From Ancistrus triradiatus (Eukaryota > Chordata > Actinopteri > Siluriformes > Loricariidae), in the NCBI GenBank assembly GCA_025084515.1, contig JAJAGP010003239.1, positions 1 to 64,000 of the forward strand: DNA of 64,000 nucleotides, in the 5' to 3' direction. How positions within the stretch are numbered: the stretch's first letter is position 1; the number at the start of each line of letters is the position of its first letter. The notes under the pieces were generated by a model, which did no database searches, was not told where the DNA came from, and was given only the letters and a program-made list of their open reading frames with translations. Positions 1 to 10,799 of the stretch are shown here, piece after piece. Both the position numbers and the translations under genes were made by a program.

Positions 1-1068
1 GCTCTCTCATTCTCACAAAGCAGAGCAAATAACCAGAAGCGGAATTTCTCACCCCCTTTCCATGTAAAGCGCCTTTTCCTTTCTTATTGCTTTGTTTCTC
101 ATTAATTTCTTCAATTACACCTCTGTGTTTCACAACAAAAGTATTGGCATCTGTCACCTCCGTCACATGTCGTGCGTTAGCTGCTTTCACACGTCTGAGC
201 GGAGAGCGTGCCGGATACAGGTCTCGGTGGTGGATGGGGATGTGGTTCCTAAATATTGTTTGCCACTATTTTTCCTGCAGGTCCTCGCTTTCCTTGATTG
301 TTTTTTACAGTCGGATTGGGAATATTGATTTATCTTGTGCGACTACAATAATTGCGTACAAGCGGTGACGGGAAAGCCGTGCGCCTGCGTCCCATCAGCT
401 GTGACGCAGTAATTAGATGTAGTAGATTAGCCGCAGATTCAGATGGAAAGATTAGCATTTAAAGAGGAAAAGTTGGAGAGTCAGAATGGAGACTAATAGA
501 GAAGTTAATCAGGGAGGAACTTACTTCATTGTCCTGATTATAGTGCTGGTTGAGTATGACATTACCTGCTTAATTGGCATTTTAAGCGATTATTAAACTC
601 GGCCGTGCGTTTTCAGAAATTGATACACTCGTATGGTAAATACTCCATTTGTTTTACTCCTACACCAGGTCATGGGTTACACCCCATGCCTTCTAGCTTG
701 CTTTATGAGAGTGAAAAAGGACCTTGTCCTCAATTTCCAGGTCTCCCATGTGTTGAAATGCAATTTTGACCCTCCAGACCTCTCTCTTATATATTTCCTT
801 GATTTTCCACCATTGAACGGATGAGAGAGGAAGCACTTTAAGTGCCATATGTTTTTTTAAGGCAGAGGATGCGCACTTCCTGCCGTTTGATATGGAAGCA
901 GAGGCTCTGAGGATTCGGAGGAAATGACCACACACGGTTCTTTGAAATGAGCATTGTCTGTCTTGGAAAGCAACCAACAGTAAAAGCTCACTTTTTTGTG
1001 TTGTCATAAAATTCCCTTTCACGAGGGGAGACGAAATAATTTACAGTGGACCTTTCCTGTCAAAGGCA
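1..1068. other. Intergenic, repeat-poor stretch; no gene seen
   Basis: Short open frames here lack codon bias, domains or plausible splice context. No transposon or SINE signature is visible. The part from about 430 to 620 is rich in TAAT/ATTA cores and octamer-like pieces and could be a conserved regulatory block, but that is texture only. Confidence 0.5.
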
Positions 1069-1194
1069 TACAGTCATGTCCAAAAGTTTGGATTGCGACT
1101 TAGTTTTCCAAATAAACAGAAGTGAAAACAATCTCTGGAAGTGATTTGCATACAACAAAGGTTATGCACAGTGCTTATTTTGTAGATATGCCAG

Positions 1195-1640
1195 AGCTTA
1201 CACCTTACTAGTACCGGGTTGGACCCCCCCTTTTTTTTTCAGAACTGCCTTAATTCTATATGGAATTTAGAACAAGGTGCTGGAATCATTGTTGAATAGT
1301 TGATACAAGGCAGGATGAATCCATGCTATAAAAGATACAAGTTTCTGTTGTCGATTTTTTTAGCCTGTGCTAATTGTAGCCTCAGTTGTCTCTTCTTAGC
1401 TGACAGGAGTGGCACGGTGTGGTCTTCTGTAGCACATCTGCCAAAGTTTGATATGTTGTGCATTCAGAGATGCTCTTCTGCATGGTTCTGCACTTCTATC
1501 AGCTCAAGCCAGTCCAATGTCCTCCAACCTCTGGCATCAGCAAGGCATTATTGCACATTTTGCTCATTTTGCCCTCACTGGAAATGTTCTCCTTTTCAGA
1601 ACATACTCCATAAACCCTAGAGAAGGCTGTGACAAAAATG
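1195..1640 (-). mobile_element. Fragment of a second Tc1-like family, antisense
   Basis: Plus-strand phrases such as 'ctgacaggagtggcac', 'ggcatcagcaaggcatta' and 'ccataaaccctagaga' match the antisense of the fish Tc1-like family also found at 56.4-57.1 kb. The order of the blocks is kept, but several hundred bases of the usual element are missing and no terminal repeats remain. It sits inside the composite 1069-2790 element, so it is either a nested insertion or part of a rearranged chimera. Confidence 0.65.
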
Positions 1641-1929
1641 CCAAAATATCCTCTGTCTTGTTGTTGTTGTTTTTTATTCCTTAAATAATTAGTTTTTAGC
1701 TGATCTGCCACACCTGATGCAGCCTGAAAACAAGCAGAACTTAAGCAGAACCTGTGACAGATATCTACAAGTGGAAATAAGCAATATGCAGTCTTGTCAG
1801 TCCCAAGGAAAACAAGTGAGAATATGTGCTCCAAACAAAGCAAAGTATCATGCAGGGGCTGCTGTCAGAAACCACAAAGCTGGTCTTCGTCAGGCCAACT
1901 GCAGCTATTCTAACATTTACAAGACCCCA

Positions 1930-2680
1930 AAGGCACAGCAAATCCCTCTTTCACTATCAGCTATCAAGAGAATAGGTCAGCACTCTGAAACAACAGGTGA
2001 TGTTGCCAAAAGGAAAGGATCTGGAAAGCCCAAAGCTTCTTCAAGGAGACATGACCACCTGCTGAAATGTAAAATTGTCAAAGACAGGAAAAAAGGCTTC
2101 AACAACTGCCAGAGAATTCAAGACCTCAGAAAACAAGGTTGTCTAATGCAGGTTTGGGTGTGTTCAAAAGCCACTGAGATCCATAAAAGCCATAGAAAAA
2201 CATCAAGGACAGAATGAAGGTTCTGACAGAATATGGAAAGTTTGATTCAGAGTGGTTCAGCAGAGTTGTGTAGACCGATGAATCACGATTTGAGTTCCAT
2301 GGTGATGATTCAGAGAGGTGTCTTTGAAGACCTGGTGAGAAACACAACAGTGAATCTCTACTCGGTGCATGTCTACTAGCATTAAGCACGGATGGAGATG
2401 TGTCATTGTGTGGAGACTTTTCAGCTGCTGGTACTGTTGAGCTGCTTCACTGTGAGAAGTCAACTCATGCTTTGGAGTACAGGAAAATATTGCGGAAAGG
2501 CTTCCTCCAATTGAGTTGTTTTCTAAAGAGGAACGATCACATGTTATTATTCACTGAGACTGCGAAGAACACCAAGACATAACTTGAGAACAAGTCCTTC
2601 AGGCTCTTGGGTTGGGCTGGCGAGTCCAGAGTTGAACCCTATAGAGAATATTTAGTCTCTAATTAAACAAAAACTAACTG
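1930..2680 (+). pseudogene. Tc1-like transposase pseudogene
   Basis: A Tc1-family transposase would bind the element's terminal repeats through its N-terminal helix-turn-helix and cut DNA with a D,D34E triad. What remains: the second HTH and linker around 1965-2090 (an 'IKRIGQ...KRKGSGKPKASS' reading, like the usual KRSGRP linker), then the first catalytic block at about 2270-2345 reading TDESRFEFHGDDSER, then FSAAGTVELLHCEKSTHALE at about 2417-2480, then a degenerate DLNPIEN-like region at about 2620-2650. The frame is broken several times. The tryptophan codon before the first catalytic Asp is now TAG, and another TGA follows the SERC block. No functional protein is possible. Confidence 0.75.
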
Positions 2681-3021
2681 AGAAACATTTTCAACTACTG
2701 ATCAACTATTTGAAGCCATTACAATTTAGTGGAACAGCGCTGACTCTTCTTTCTGTATGAAGCTGTTTACTCACAAGACTTAAACATAAAGAAACATGAA
2801 GGTATTTGCTACTGAGACCATTAAAACCATTACATTTTTTTATTTATTTTGGGTTTTTGATCTAGTTTGCAAGTTTATAGGTGCCAGAGCTCTGACTCAC
2901 ATAATGCCTTGGTTAAATTCATGTCTGCATAATAAATATGTATTAATGTCTTATTTGAGTTTGTTACCTGTAGAGGTTAAGTACTTTCCAAGCTTCTTTC
3001 ATATCAGCATGATGTGAATCA

Positions 3022-3240
3022 GTCAAGTCAAGTCAGATCTATTTATATAGCACTTTTTACAACTTTACAAGTTTAGATGATCTCCTAATATCTACATCCA
3101 ATCCCAAATTGAGCAAGCCTAGGGCGACAGTGGCAAGGAAAAACTCCCTAAGCGTTATGAGGACAAAACCTTGGGAGGACCAAGACTCAAAAATGGACCC
3201 AACCTCCTTGGGCGGCTCCTAGATGATAAATCTAAGAATG
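3022..3240 (+). repeat. Fish dispersed repeat, copy 1
   Basis: It begins with 'gtcaagtcaagtcag', followed by a 'tttatatagcactttttac' block, the core 'cgacagtggcaaggaaaaac' and 'ccttgggaggaccaagactc'. The same block order recurs five more times in the window, in both orientations. No coding capacity. It is probably a non-autonomous interspersed element, class unknown to me. Confidence 0.8.
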
Positions 3241-4612
3241 AAACTAAAGTCATGGAATTATTAGGGTTTTTTTCCATTAACTTGTGTTTTTTTTCCTCGT
3301 AGGATCTGGCAACCCTGGAATTAAATGTAAAAACAATAATTAATGATTATAATAAATATAATAAATGATTATTGAATATTACATTTTGAAGTTTGTGACA
3401 TCCTTCTGTGAGATTATTGACTGGCTGCAATCCAAATCCGAGTCATGTAACCCCATTCCCCATTATCTGATTACCCAAGTAATGTAAACTCGTTACTCGG
3501 ATTACTGACAAACTCTGATGTTCTGTAGTCATCGGATTATTAAAGTGCATGTCAACGCACTCAGTGACACCTCAGAGATCATCAGTAACAGGTTTGAATA
3601 AAAGGCCCATACACGAAGAGGTAATGGAACATCGCCGAAACCCGTCGTCTGCTAAAATGGAGTAATTTAATGCTAACGGAGGACAGAAGTCGAGCAATCG
3701 TTAGCGTGTCCTCTTCAGCAGGAGAAACTGTATGTTCAGCAGAACTTTCCTCCCTCCGTTCAGGCGGCGTCAGGCTTTTAAATGTCTCCTCCACTATTAC
3801 GACGTTATTCAGTGGCACGCCGCTCCCTGCCACTGACATTTTCTTTGAAGTCATAAAGGCTGGCACAGTCATAAAAGAGCTGAGGCTGACTATTTCCACC
3901 ATGCGCCATGAATTATACCTCTTATTTAAGATCTCGATTAAATTGTGTCACTTTTTTCCTGAACTAATCAATTTTCATGATATAAGCCACATAAAATTGG
4001 GAGAAACCTTGCATTCGATCTTGCTGCGAGCCAGTCATAGAAGAGTGCTTGTGGTACTTTCCTGCTCTGCTATTCCCCATACGGAACCACAGGAAAATAA
4101 AATCCATGATATGTTTGACTTGGCATCATCTCGCATGGTTACGCTCATAATAAAGGACAAAGACAGATCGTGGGGCTGATAGCCCTTAAGGTCCATTAGG
4201 ATATCTTCAACTGTATGTAATGTAAAAGTGATCCATACTTGTATTTAAACATGTCATTTGTCCACAATAAATTGTTCTCACTTATGGCATCATGTTTTCA
4301 CATTCCAGAATCTTTCTTAGCTGATGTTTTTGGCAGAAGACCTAAGACCCACTGCTGGCCCACCACGGCAGCAATTCGGGTTCAAGTACCAAAAGTATAT
4401 TTCAAAGATAGGAAGGCCATCACACAATTCTAGATATCCTAGAAGTGTATTTTTTATTTGACATTAGATGATCCCCCAAGCGGCATCTGTTTTCAGATAC
4501 TGGCAATCATGTCTGCATATGATGCCCAAACTGGTCAGAATGGGGTGACTGGGGGTAGGGTTTGGGTTCCAAACGTTTTAGTGCCAAATGACTTGTTTGA
4601 TATTCTAGAGTT
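3241..4612. other. Intergenic stretch; only an unexplained open frame
   Basis: About 3420-3560 contains the phrases 'gtaatgtaaactcgttactc' and 'ggattactgacaaactctg', resembling the subterminal parts of some fish hAT elements, but I cannot find a paired end. The open frame at 3670-4179 is listed separately. 4180-4612 shows nothing recognisable. Confidence 0.4.
3670..4179 (+). CDS. Unrecognised 169-codon open frame, probably not a gene
   Basis: This is the longest ATG-to-stop frame in the window outside simple repeats. The predicted protein begins MLTEDRSRAIVSVSSSAG and has no signal peptide, membrane segment or motif that I recognise. Overlapping it on the minus strand (3582-3902) is another open frame of 106 codons, with a Glu/Ser-rich segment (ERREESSAEHTVSPAEED). 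Long open frames on both strands can arise by chance where stop codons are rare. No splice sites, promoter or poly(A) signal could be tied to either frame. It may be an exon of a decayed transposon, given the hAT-like sequence just upstream, but that is a guess. Confidence 0.15.
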   Translation: MLTEDRSRAIVSVSSSAGETVCSAELSSLRSGGVRLLNVSSTITTLFSGTPLPATDIFFEVIKAGTVIKELRLTISTMRHELYLLFKISIKLCHFFPELINFHDISHIKLGETLHSILLRASHRRVLVVLSCSAIPHTEPQENKIHDMFDLASSRMVTLIIKDKDRSWG

Positions 4613-4643
<31 letters not shown>

Positions 4644-4662
4644 TTTGTGTATATATATATTT

Positions 4663-4697
<35 letters not shown>
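4613..4697. repeat. (TG)n-(TA)n compound microsatellite
   Basis: About 13 TG units (4613-4638) pass through 'ttttgtgt' interruptions into an uninterrupted (TA)n tract at about 4670-4696. Several short open frames here are only translations of this repeat. Confidence 0.95.
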
Positions 4698-4702
<5 letters not shown>

Positions 4703-4719
4703 AAATATATATATACACA
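4646..4719. repeat. Perfect 22 bp inverted repeat around a TA tract
   Basis: The arm at 4646-4667 is the exact reverse complement of 4698-4719. The 30 bases between are (TA)n, themselves self-complementary. The whole can fold into a long hairpin or cruciform. Confidence 0.85.
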
Positions 4720-4751
4720 GTATATATTTTATATATATATTTTGATATATA

Positions 4752-6048
4752 TCAAAATTTGGATTTTTTTTACGAAACAATTTTTAAAATTTTTTGTTTG
4801 CTTGTTTTTTTGTGTGTGTCAGGTGATTTGATATTAAAGAATCTTTTAAAATTCTAGATTTTTTTCATACAATATTAGCTTTATATATTTTATAGCTTTA
4901 TATATATTTTTTCTTTTGATAGCTCTGTTTTGTTTGATAGCTCTCTGATGTATTTTTGAGAAAAAATATTAATGAAAAAATATTAATAAAATTTTTTTTT
5001 TACTGTAGAATTTTTGTGCTGTAGATAGTTTTTTTTTTCTTTAGTTGTGGGTTTTTTATTGTTTGTCTTTCTTTCTTTCTTTCTTTCTTCTGTTTGAAAA
5101 TCTGTTGTTAGCCTGCCATATTTTGTTTTCTACATTTAGTTTTTGTGCCAACAATTAGAAGTGGCCTGATGTAGTAATTCAAAATTTGGATTTTTTTTTT
5201 AACCAAACAATTTTTTGTTTGTTTTTTTTGTGTCAGGTGATTTGATATTAAAGAATCTTTTAAAATTCTAGATTTTTTTCAGACAATATTACCTTAGTAT
5301 TGTATTCTGTATATATTTTTTCTTTTGATAGCTTTGTTTTGTTTTTGTTCCAAACTATTGCTGATGTATTTTTGAGAAAAATTATTAATTTAATATTTCA
5401 TTTTTTTTACTCTAGAATTTTTGTGTTGTAGATAGTTGTTTTGTTTTTCTTTAGATGTGGGTTTTTTTGTCTGTTTTTATTGTTTGTTATTGGGGAAGGT
5501 TTTATTTTGCTAGACTCTTTCTTTCTTTTTTCTTTGTCTGTCTGTCTGTAAATCTGTTGTTAGCCTGCAATATTTTGTTTTCTAAATTTAGTTTTTGTGC
5601 CAACAATTAGATGTGACCTGATGTAGTAATTCAAAATTTGGATTTTTTTTTAACCAAGCAATTTTATACATTTTTTGTTTGTTTTTTTGTGTCAGGTGAT
5701 TTGATATTAAAGAATCTTTTAAAATTATAGATTTTTTTCAGACAATATTAGCTTAATATTGTATTGTCTATATATTTTTTTCTTTTGATAGCTCTGTTTT
5801 GTTTTTGTTCCAAACTATTGCTGATGTATTTTTGAGAAAAAATATAAATTTAATAATTATTTTTTTTTACTCTAGAATTGTTGTGTTGTTTATTTTGCTA
5901 GACACTTTCTTTCTTTTTTTCTTTCTTTTTTTCTTTTTGTCTGTCTGTCTGTCTGTCTGGTTTTCTGATTGAAAATCTGTTGTTAGCCTACAATATTTTG
6001 TTTTCTAAATTTAGTTTTTGTGCCAACAATTAGTTGTGGCCTGATGTA
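4752..6048. repeat. Three tandem copies of a ~430 bp T-rich unit
   Basis: Each copy starts with 'tcaaaatttggatttttt' (4752, 5179, 5631), continues through 'gtcaggtgatttgatattaa', 'tagctctgttttgttt' and 'gagaaaaa', and ends with 'tttttgtgccaacaattag' plus a 'cctgatgta' block. Lengths are about 427, 452 and 418 bp. Copy 3 lacks a segment of about 70 bp near its middle and has instead an expanded CTTT/CTGT tract. The first copy has its own CTTT tract at about 5068-5090. No open frame of note. It looks like a local tandem triplication, not a dispersed transposon. Confidence 0.85.
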
Positions 6049-8339
6049 TTTGTTCTCTACTTGTAACTGTTAAATAATAAAAAAAATACCATGACTGTTT
6101 AGTTCAGTAAACTGCATTTTACTTCCATCTCCTGACCAGTTTCTCCGCGTCCCACTCTTTGTTCACGACCCTCTCATTAGCTACAAAATGGAGCTCTACG
6201 AACCGCTGCATGGGCGTTTCTCGGTAAGGGTTTCGAACTTTTCATGATTATCGTACTCACATTGCGTTTCATTTTCCACCAAGAATGCAGTGTTAAGGGC
6301 TTGAAGTGGAGACTTTAAGCCTGAGAATGAAGGCCACTCTGAAAATACACTCCTGCTTAATAAGCTAGTTCTGGTAAAAGTTATGATGTCGTCTGATATG
6401 ATCAACCATGAAGTACATTACAAAGGTAATGTGACCGTCGGAAACTGTTCCTGAGCGGAGTGTATATTTTCATTATCAAAAACACTCAGCCATTTATCTT
6501 GAGAAGTCGGAATAATCATTAATGGGCCGAAATTTATGATGCTGGATTCTCCAACTAATGTGAAAGACTCCAGGTGTTACTAATGGCCCTGCGGAAATGT
6601 GCCGGGCTTCAGCACGGCGGCTAAATCGAAGGTAATAGTGGCACACTTAATCTGCTCAGATGAAGAGCAATTTAACTGAGACATTGATTGGATTCTGTAA
6701 GAAGTGCTTAATGGTGGACTTAAGGAAGCAGAGTTGAAATGGCAATGAATGGGGTGACTTAAAAGTCATCTGTTTGGACTCAGAAGTCTGTGAAAGCTGG
6801 TTCTTATCATTCGGTGGCTTTCTAATGGCTTTGCAAAGGGTTCGGGAACTTTTAAGAGGAAAAAGGAATGAAGGGTTAAAAGCTGGGGTTTTTTTTGGAC
6901 TCATTACATCTGATACTTGACAGGAAATACTCCTTGTGTTGTTTTTGTACAGTTTTAAAGAAGAAAAAATTTTGAAAGTAATGAAATGTGTAAAGTAATA
7001 TTTGAGGGTTACTAATTAATTGTGCAGTTTATTTTATTATTTATTATCATTTTCTTTATATTTCTATTTACCACTCTTTTTAAAGCTAAAAAGCTGTGTA
7101 CTTTCTTATATGAATGAAGTATTTCTTGTGTTTTTGTTCTTATGTTTTTAAAAGAAGGAAATATTTCAGAACGTAATGAATTGTGTAAAATATATTTTTT
7201 CACCCTAATTTAATCCCACTTTTTTCCTGATTGCATTCCCAATGCATCACATAAAAGTCCCTAAAGCAGCTATTATCTTTTTTCTAAAGGTTTTAAATGA
7301 CTATTAGGTTTAAATATACAAAATAATGTACTTTTGTACATGAATGAAGTATTTCTACTACATTAAATACACCTCCAAAAGCCAATCACTTAATCTATAA
7401 AGCCTTTTTTAAATAAATGGCAGTTACGCAAAGGTCATTGTGTTGTGGCCCTGCTCAGGCCTTCAATGGGACTTTCAATTTCATTCCGTGTATGAAGTGT
7501 AGTTGTAGTCCACTTGTCTAAATGACCACTGACCACCTTTCTTTAATGACTCTAAAACCCAGTGACGACCACCATCCAGCTCTGGTTCCTACAGTACCGG
7601 TGGTTAATAATCCAGACCTTTCTGACCATGTCAGCTGTAACCCACAGACTAACTCTGCTATAGATGAGGGTGAGGGATATATTGATTTCAGATGCCTGAC
7701 CATGATGTGCCTGCTGTTCCTTTGTTATTGTGAGTTTGTAAGCCTTTGCGTTAATCGATGCGGGTCACGAGCATTACCGCGCTGCTGAAAAGCAGAACAG
7801 GATTTATTTGCTATATCATATTGATCAAAGCAGCCCTCACCTACTTTGATTTACGGATCACACCGGGAGGCTGCGCTTCACACTCGACTTCACCCTGCAC
7901 TTGACCACACCAGTCAGCACCATTTCTGGAGTCAAAGGTCACAGATCAAGTGTGAACATGATTTTGCCTGTTCAGGAAATTGCTGTACACTGAGGTTAAT
8001 CCGAGAGAAGAACAAGCAGAGCTCACAATGTGCAAATTTGTACGGATTTACAGAATTGTAATCGCATGATTTTTTTTCCCAAAACAAAATCTACCATTTT
8101 TTTAGATTTCACACTCGTTTTGGTGAGATGGCACTGTGCCAGTGCACTAGCCTAATACCACACTGACTATGGTGTTTAAGTTATTTTATTCAGTATTGTA
8201 TTTTCATTTACTATTGTCTTATATTCTGTAGTTTTATATTCTACATAATATTGTCTTATCTTTATTATATAAATTAAAGTTTGAAAATGGAAAATTTAAT
8301 TTAACTGATTATATTTATAATAATGATAAAAAAAAATTC
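6049..8339. other. Repeat-poor intergenic sequence; no gene seen
   Basis: No transposon or SINE was recognised. About 6170-6680 is balanced in composition and rich in TAAT-type cores, so it is a candidate conserved element. 6900-7440 is AT-rich with two loosely similar blocks ('atgaatgaagtatttct' at about 7111 and 7342). 7522-7788 holds an 88-codon open frame with no domain. I see no splice sites that would make it an exon. Confidence 0.45.
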
Positions 8340-8340
8340 G

Positions 8341-8379
<39 letters not shown>

Positions 8380-8468
8380 TAGTAGTAGCAGTAGCAGGTA
8401 TTATTATTATTATTATTACTACTATTATTATTATTATTATTATTATTATTTAGTAGTAGCATTAGCAG

Positions 8469-8513
<45 letters not shown>

Positions 8514-8608
8514 GCAGTACTATTATTATTAATATTATTATTATAATAATTATTATTATTATTAGCAGTACTATTATTATTATTATTATTGTCATTATTA
8601 TTGTTAGC

Positions 8609-8649
<41 letters not shown>

Positions 8650-8734
8650 GAGTAGTAGTAGTAATAGTAGTAGTAGTAGCATTTATTATTATTAGCAGTA
8701 CTATTATTATTATTATTATGATTATTATTATTAG

Positions 8735-8770
<36 letters not shown>

Positions 8771-8891
8771 CATTATTATTATTATTATTATTAGTAGTAG
8801 TAGTAGTAGTAGCAGTATTTGTTATTATTAGCAGTACTATTATTATTATTATCATTATTATTATTATTAGTAGTAGTAGTAGTAGTAGTAG

Positions 8892-8927
<36 letters not shown>

Positions 8928-8929
8928 GG

Positions 8930-8966
<37 letters not shown>

Positions 8967-9047
8967 GCAGTATTATTATTATTATTATTATTAGTAGTAG
9001 TAGTAGTAGTAGTAGTAGTATTTTTTATTATTTTTTTTATTATTAAT
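8341..9047. repeat. ~700 bp ATT/TAG trinucleotide array
   Basis: Mostly (ATT)n broken by short runs of (TAG)n, CAG-containing triplets and 'gcagtactattatt' blocks repeated about every 50-70 bp. This indicates higher-order duplication inside the array. Frames full of Ile, Asn, Leu or Tyr across it are artefacts of the repeat. Confidence 0.97.
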
Positions 9048-9065
9048 TTTCTTTAATTAATCTCT

Positions 9066-9172
9066 CTACAGTATTGGTGCCCTAGGGTTGGTGTCCAGGC
9101 ACCGGGCTCTCCCGTGACCATGTTCAGGATCAAGCACAAAAGAAAATGAATTAATGAATGAATAATTCACCT
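9066..9172 (+). repeat. Tail fragment of a fish interspersed repeat with (AATG)n end
   Basis: The order is 'ggtgccctagggttggtgtc', a 'gaccatgttcaggat' block, then 'aatgaattaatgaatgaat'. It matches the 3' end of the repeat seen complete at 54490-54825. The body is lost. Confidence 0.55.
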
Positions 9173-9269
9173 CTTTTTTAATATCTATATTTAGTTTCTG
9201 TTTTTTTAACCTATTACTATAAATTTACTGATTAGGAAGTTTAGTTATTTTTACATCTAACATCTAACA

Positions 9270-9452
9270 TCGAAGTCGAGTCCCTTTTTGAGTCTTGGTC
9301 CTCAAAAGGTTTCTTCTTTATAACATTTAGGGATTTTTTCCTTGCCACTGTCATGCAGGCTTGCTCAGTTAGGGCTTTGGGGCTAGACGTTTGTAAGGTT
9401 GCTTTGAGACAATTCTCTGTTATATAAATAAACAAATTTGACTTTGACTACG
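9270..9452 (-). repeat. Fish dispersed repeat, copy 2, reverse orientation
   Basis: Contains the reverse complement of the core: 'gagtcttggtcctc', 'tttccttgccactgtca', 'gctttgagacaattctct' and a 3' 'aatttgactttgacta'. Same family as copy 1 at 3.0 kb. Confidence 0.8.
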
Positions 9453-9549
9453 ATGCCAAGCAACCCCAGAATCCTGACCAGGAAAAAGAAATGTAAGGCC
9501 GGCAGTGATTCCCCACAGTTCCCACTGGCATCTGGAGAAATGTTATGAC

Positions 9550-9840
9550 ACGTCCATTAGGGGTAGGCGATATGATAAAAATATTATCACAATATTTAAA
9601 GACATTTGAAAGAAACTATTCATATATGATCCAACACTTAGTGAAGTGATTGTTATTTGAAACGTGCTGCTCTTAGACTGGACTAAAAACACTCCTTATA
9701 ATGAAACATGCAGTTGGTCAGAGTTCTTCAAGCACTGACGATATCCTCGATATGCTCCGAAAAGCGTATTTTGTATCACGATAATAGAATTTATCACGAT
9801 ACGATCAAATATTGTTATATTGCCCACCCCTAACGTCCAT
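9550..9840. mobile_element. hAT-type MITE with intact 8 bp target duplication
   Basis: The element proper is 9558-9832 (275 bp). It starts 'taggggtaggcgatatgata' and ends 'atattgcccacccctaa' minus the last base. The imperfect terminal inverted repeats extend inward through an AT-rich 'aatatt' block. It is flanked by the identical 8-mer acgtccat at 9550-9557 and 9833-9840. An 8 bp duplication with TAGGGGT-type ends is diagnostic of the hAT superfamily. It has no coding capacity and depends on a transposase supplied elsewhere. Ends and duplication are still clean, so the copy is comparatively young or well preserved. Confidence 0.9.
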
Positions 9841-10397
9841 GACAAAAAGTTCATATCCATGACATCTGTCACTATTATTATGCATGCATTGTAAAGGCAT
9901 TTGCCCCCCCAGTTATCTCCTTTCATAATCCATCTTTCTCGAGTGAAAATCTGTGGGACAGTTTTGGAAAGCTTGGATTAGATGAAAGCAGCACATGGAA
10001 GTCTGGATCAAACAGCGCTGTGCTGTACCTGCGCCTCTGTTTGTACCGGGAGAGCATGTATACTGCATATTATCCAGATTTTGAGCTCTTTGTAGAGGCA
10101 CAGTCTGCCAGTGACGCCACCCTTATTATACTTCACCCCAGGAACCAAGGTGATTCCACTTCCTCTCTCTCTCTCTTTCTCTAAACCTCAAAGGCGAGCT
10201 GGAGACCAAAGGTAATTTTAGATAAAAAACAGAATGCTGTGTACCGCCGCGCGCATTGTGTGTGTTCATAATGCATGTTTGTGTTCGTTCACACAGAGCG
10301 AAAGAAAGGGAATATGCATCATACGCATGAGGATTTTCATAATGCCGCTGTGGTTGCTCTAGACTCTGTGACACTCTGATCTTCCTTCTTTCTGTAC

Positions 10398-10423
10398 GTG
10401 TGTGTGTGTGTGTGTGTGTGTGT
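10398..10423. repeat. (GT)13 microsatellite
   Basis: Uninterrupted GT dinucleotide run after 'ctttctgtac'. Confidence 0.95.
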
Positions 10424-10799
10424 AAATGTAAGGATGTACACCTGGCCGAATAGCAAATGAAGCACACCTTTTACAGCGGATCACACCATAATAACCCGTC
10501 CTGAAATGTGACAATGAAAAATGCATATGCGCCTCGACCTCATCCCATCCATTCACATGACACGGGTTCCCCCTTATTTTTTGAGCCCTATCATCTTGTT
10601 GGAGGCCAGGTCTGGAGGAACTGCGCACTTCGGGCCGTGTTAAAGACCTGGCCGAGCGTGATGCCGGATACCGAAATAAATGGTCCTAGGGCTCACCTGT
10701 CGGGAAGAGTGATTCGGCGCATCGGACTGTTGCGACTGCGACGCTGACAGGCGACTATATTGTGTGGAAATAATAGGGTCAAGCAGCTGGATGGGGATT

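Larger units (their letters stand above)
1069..2790 (+). mobile_element. Composite Tc1/mariner-like transposon relic
   Basis: The left edge 'tacagtcatgtccaaaag' looks like a Tc1-type terminal repeat next to a TA target site. From about 1690 to 2700 the plus strand carries a decayed Tc1 transposase. Between them, about 1195-1640, lies a fragment of a different Tc1 family in the opposite orientation. No matching right terminal repeat is obvious, so the right edge is approximate. The stop codons and frameshifts show an old, dead copy. Whether the left edge belongs to the plus-strand transposase family is inference. Confidence 0.6.

Noticed and set aside
4458..4857. Overlapping frames with alternating Tyr-Ile and Cys-Val
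   Set aside because: They translate the GT and TA microsatellite; no unique coding sequence.
7522..7788. 88-codon frame that looks acidic and hydrophilic at first, then hydrophobic
   Set aside because: I considered an exon, but found no acceptor/donor pair that fits the frame and no family resemblance.
8446..9046. Long frames rich in Ile, Asn, Leu or Ser across the ATT array
   Set aside because: They are direct translations of trinucleotide repeats with no start context or non-repeat sequence.
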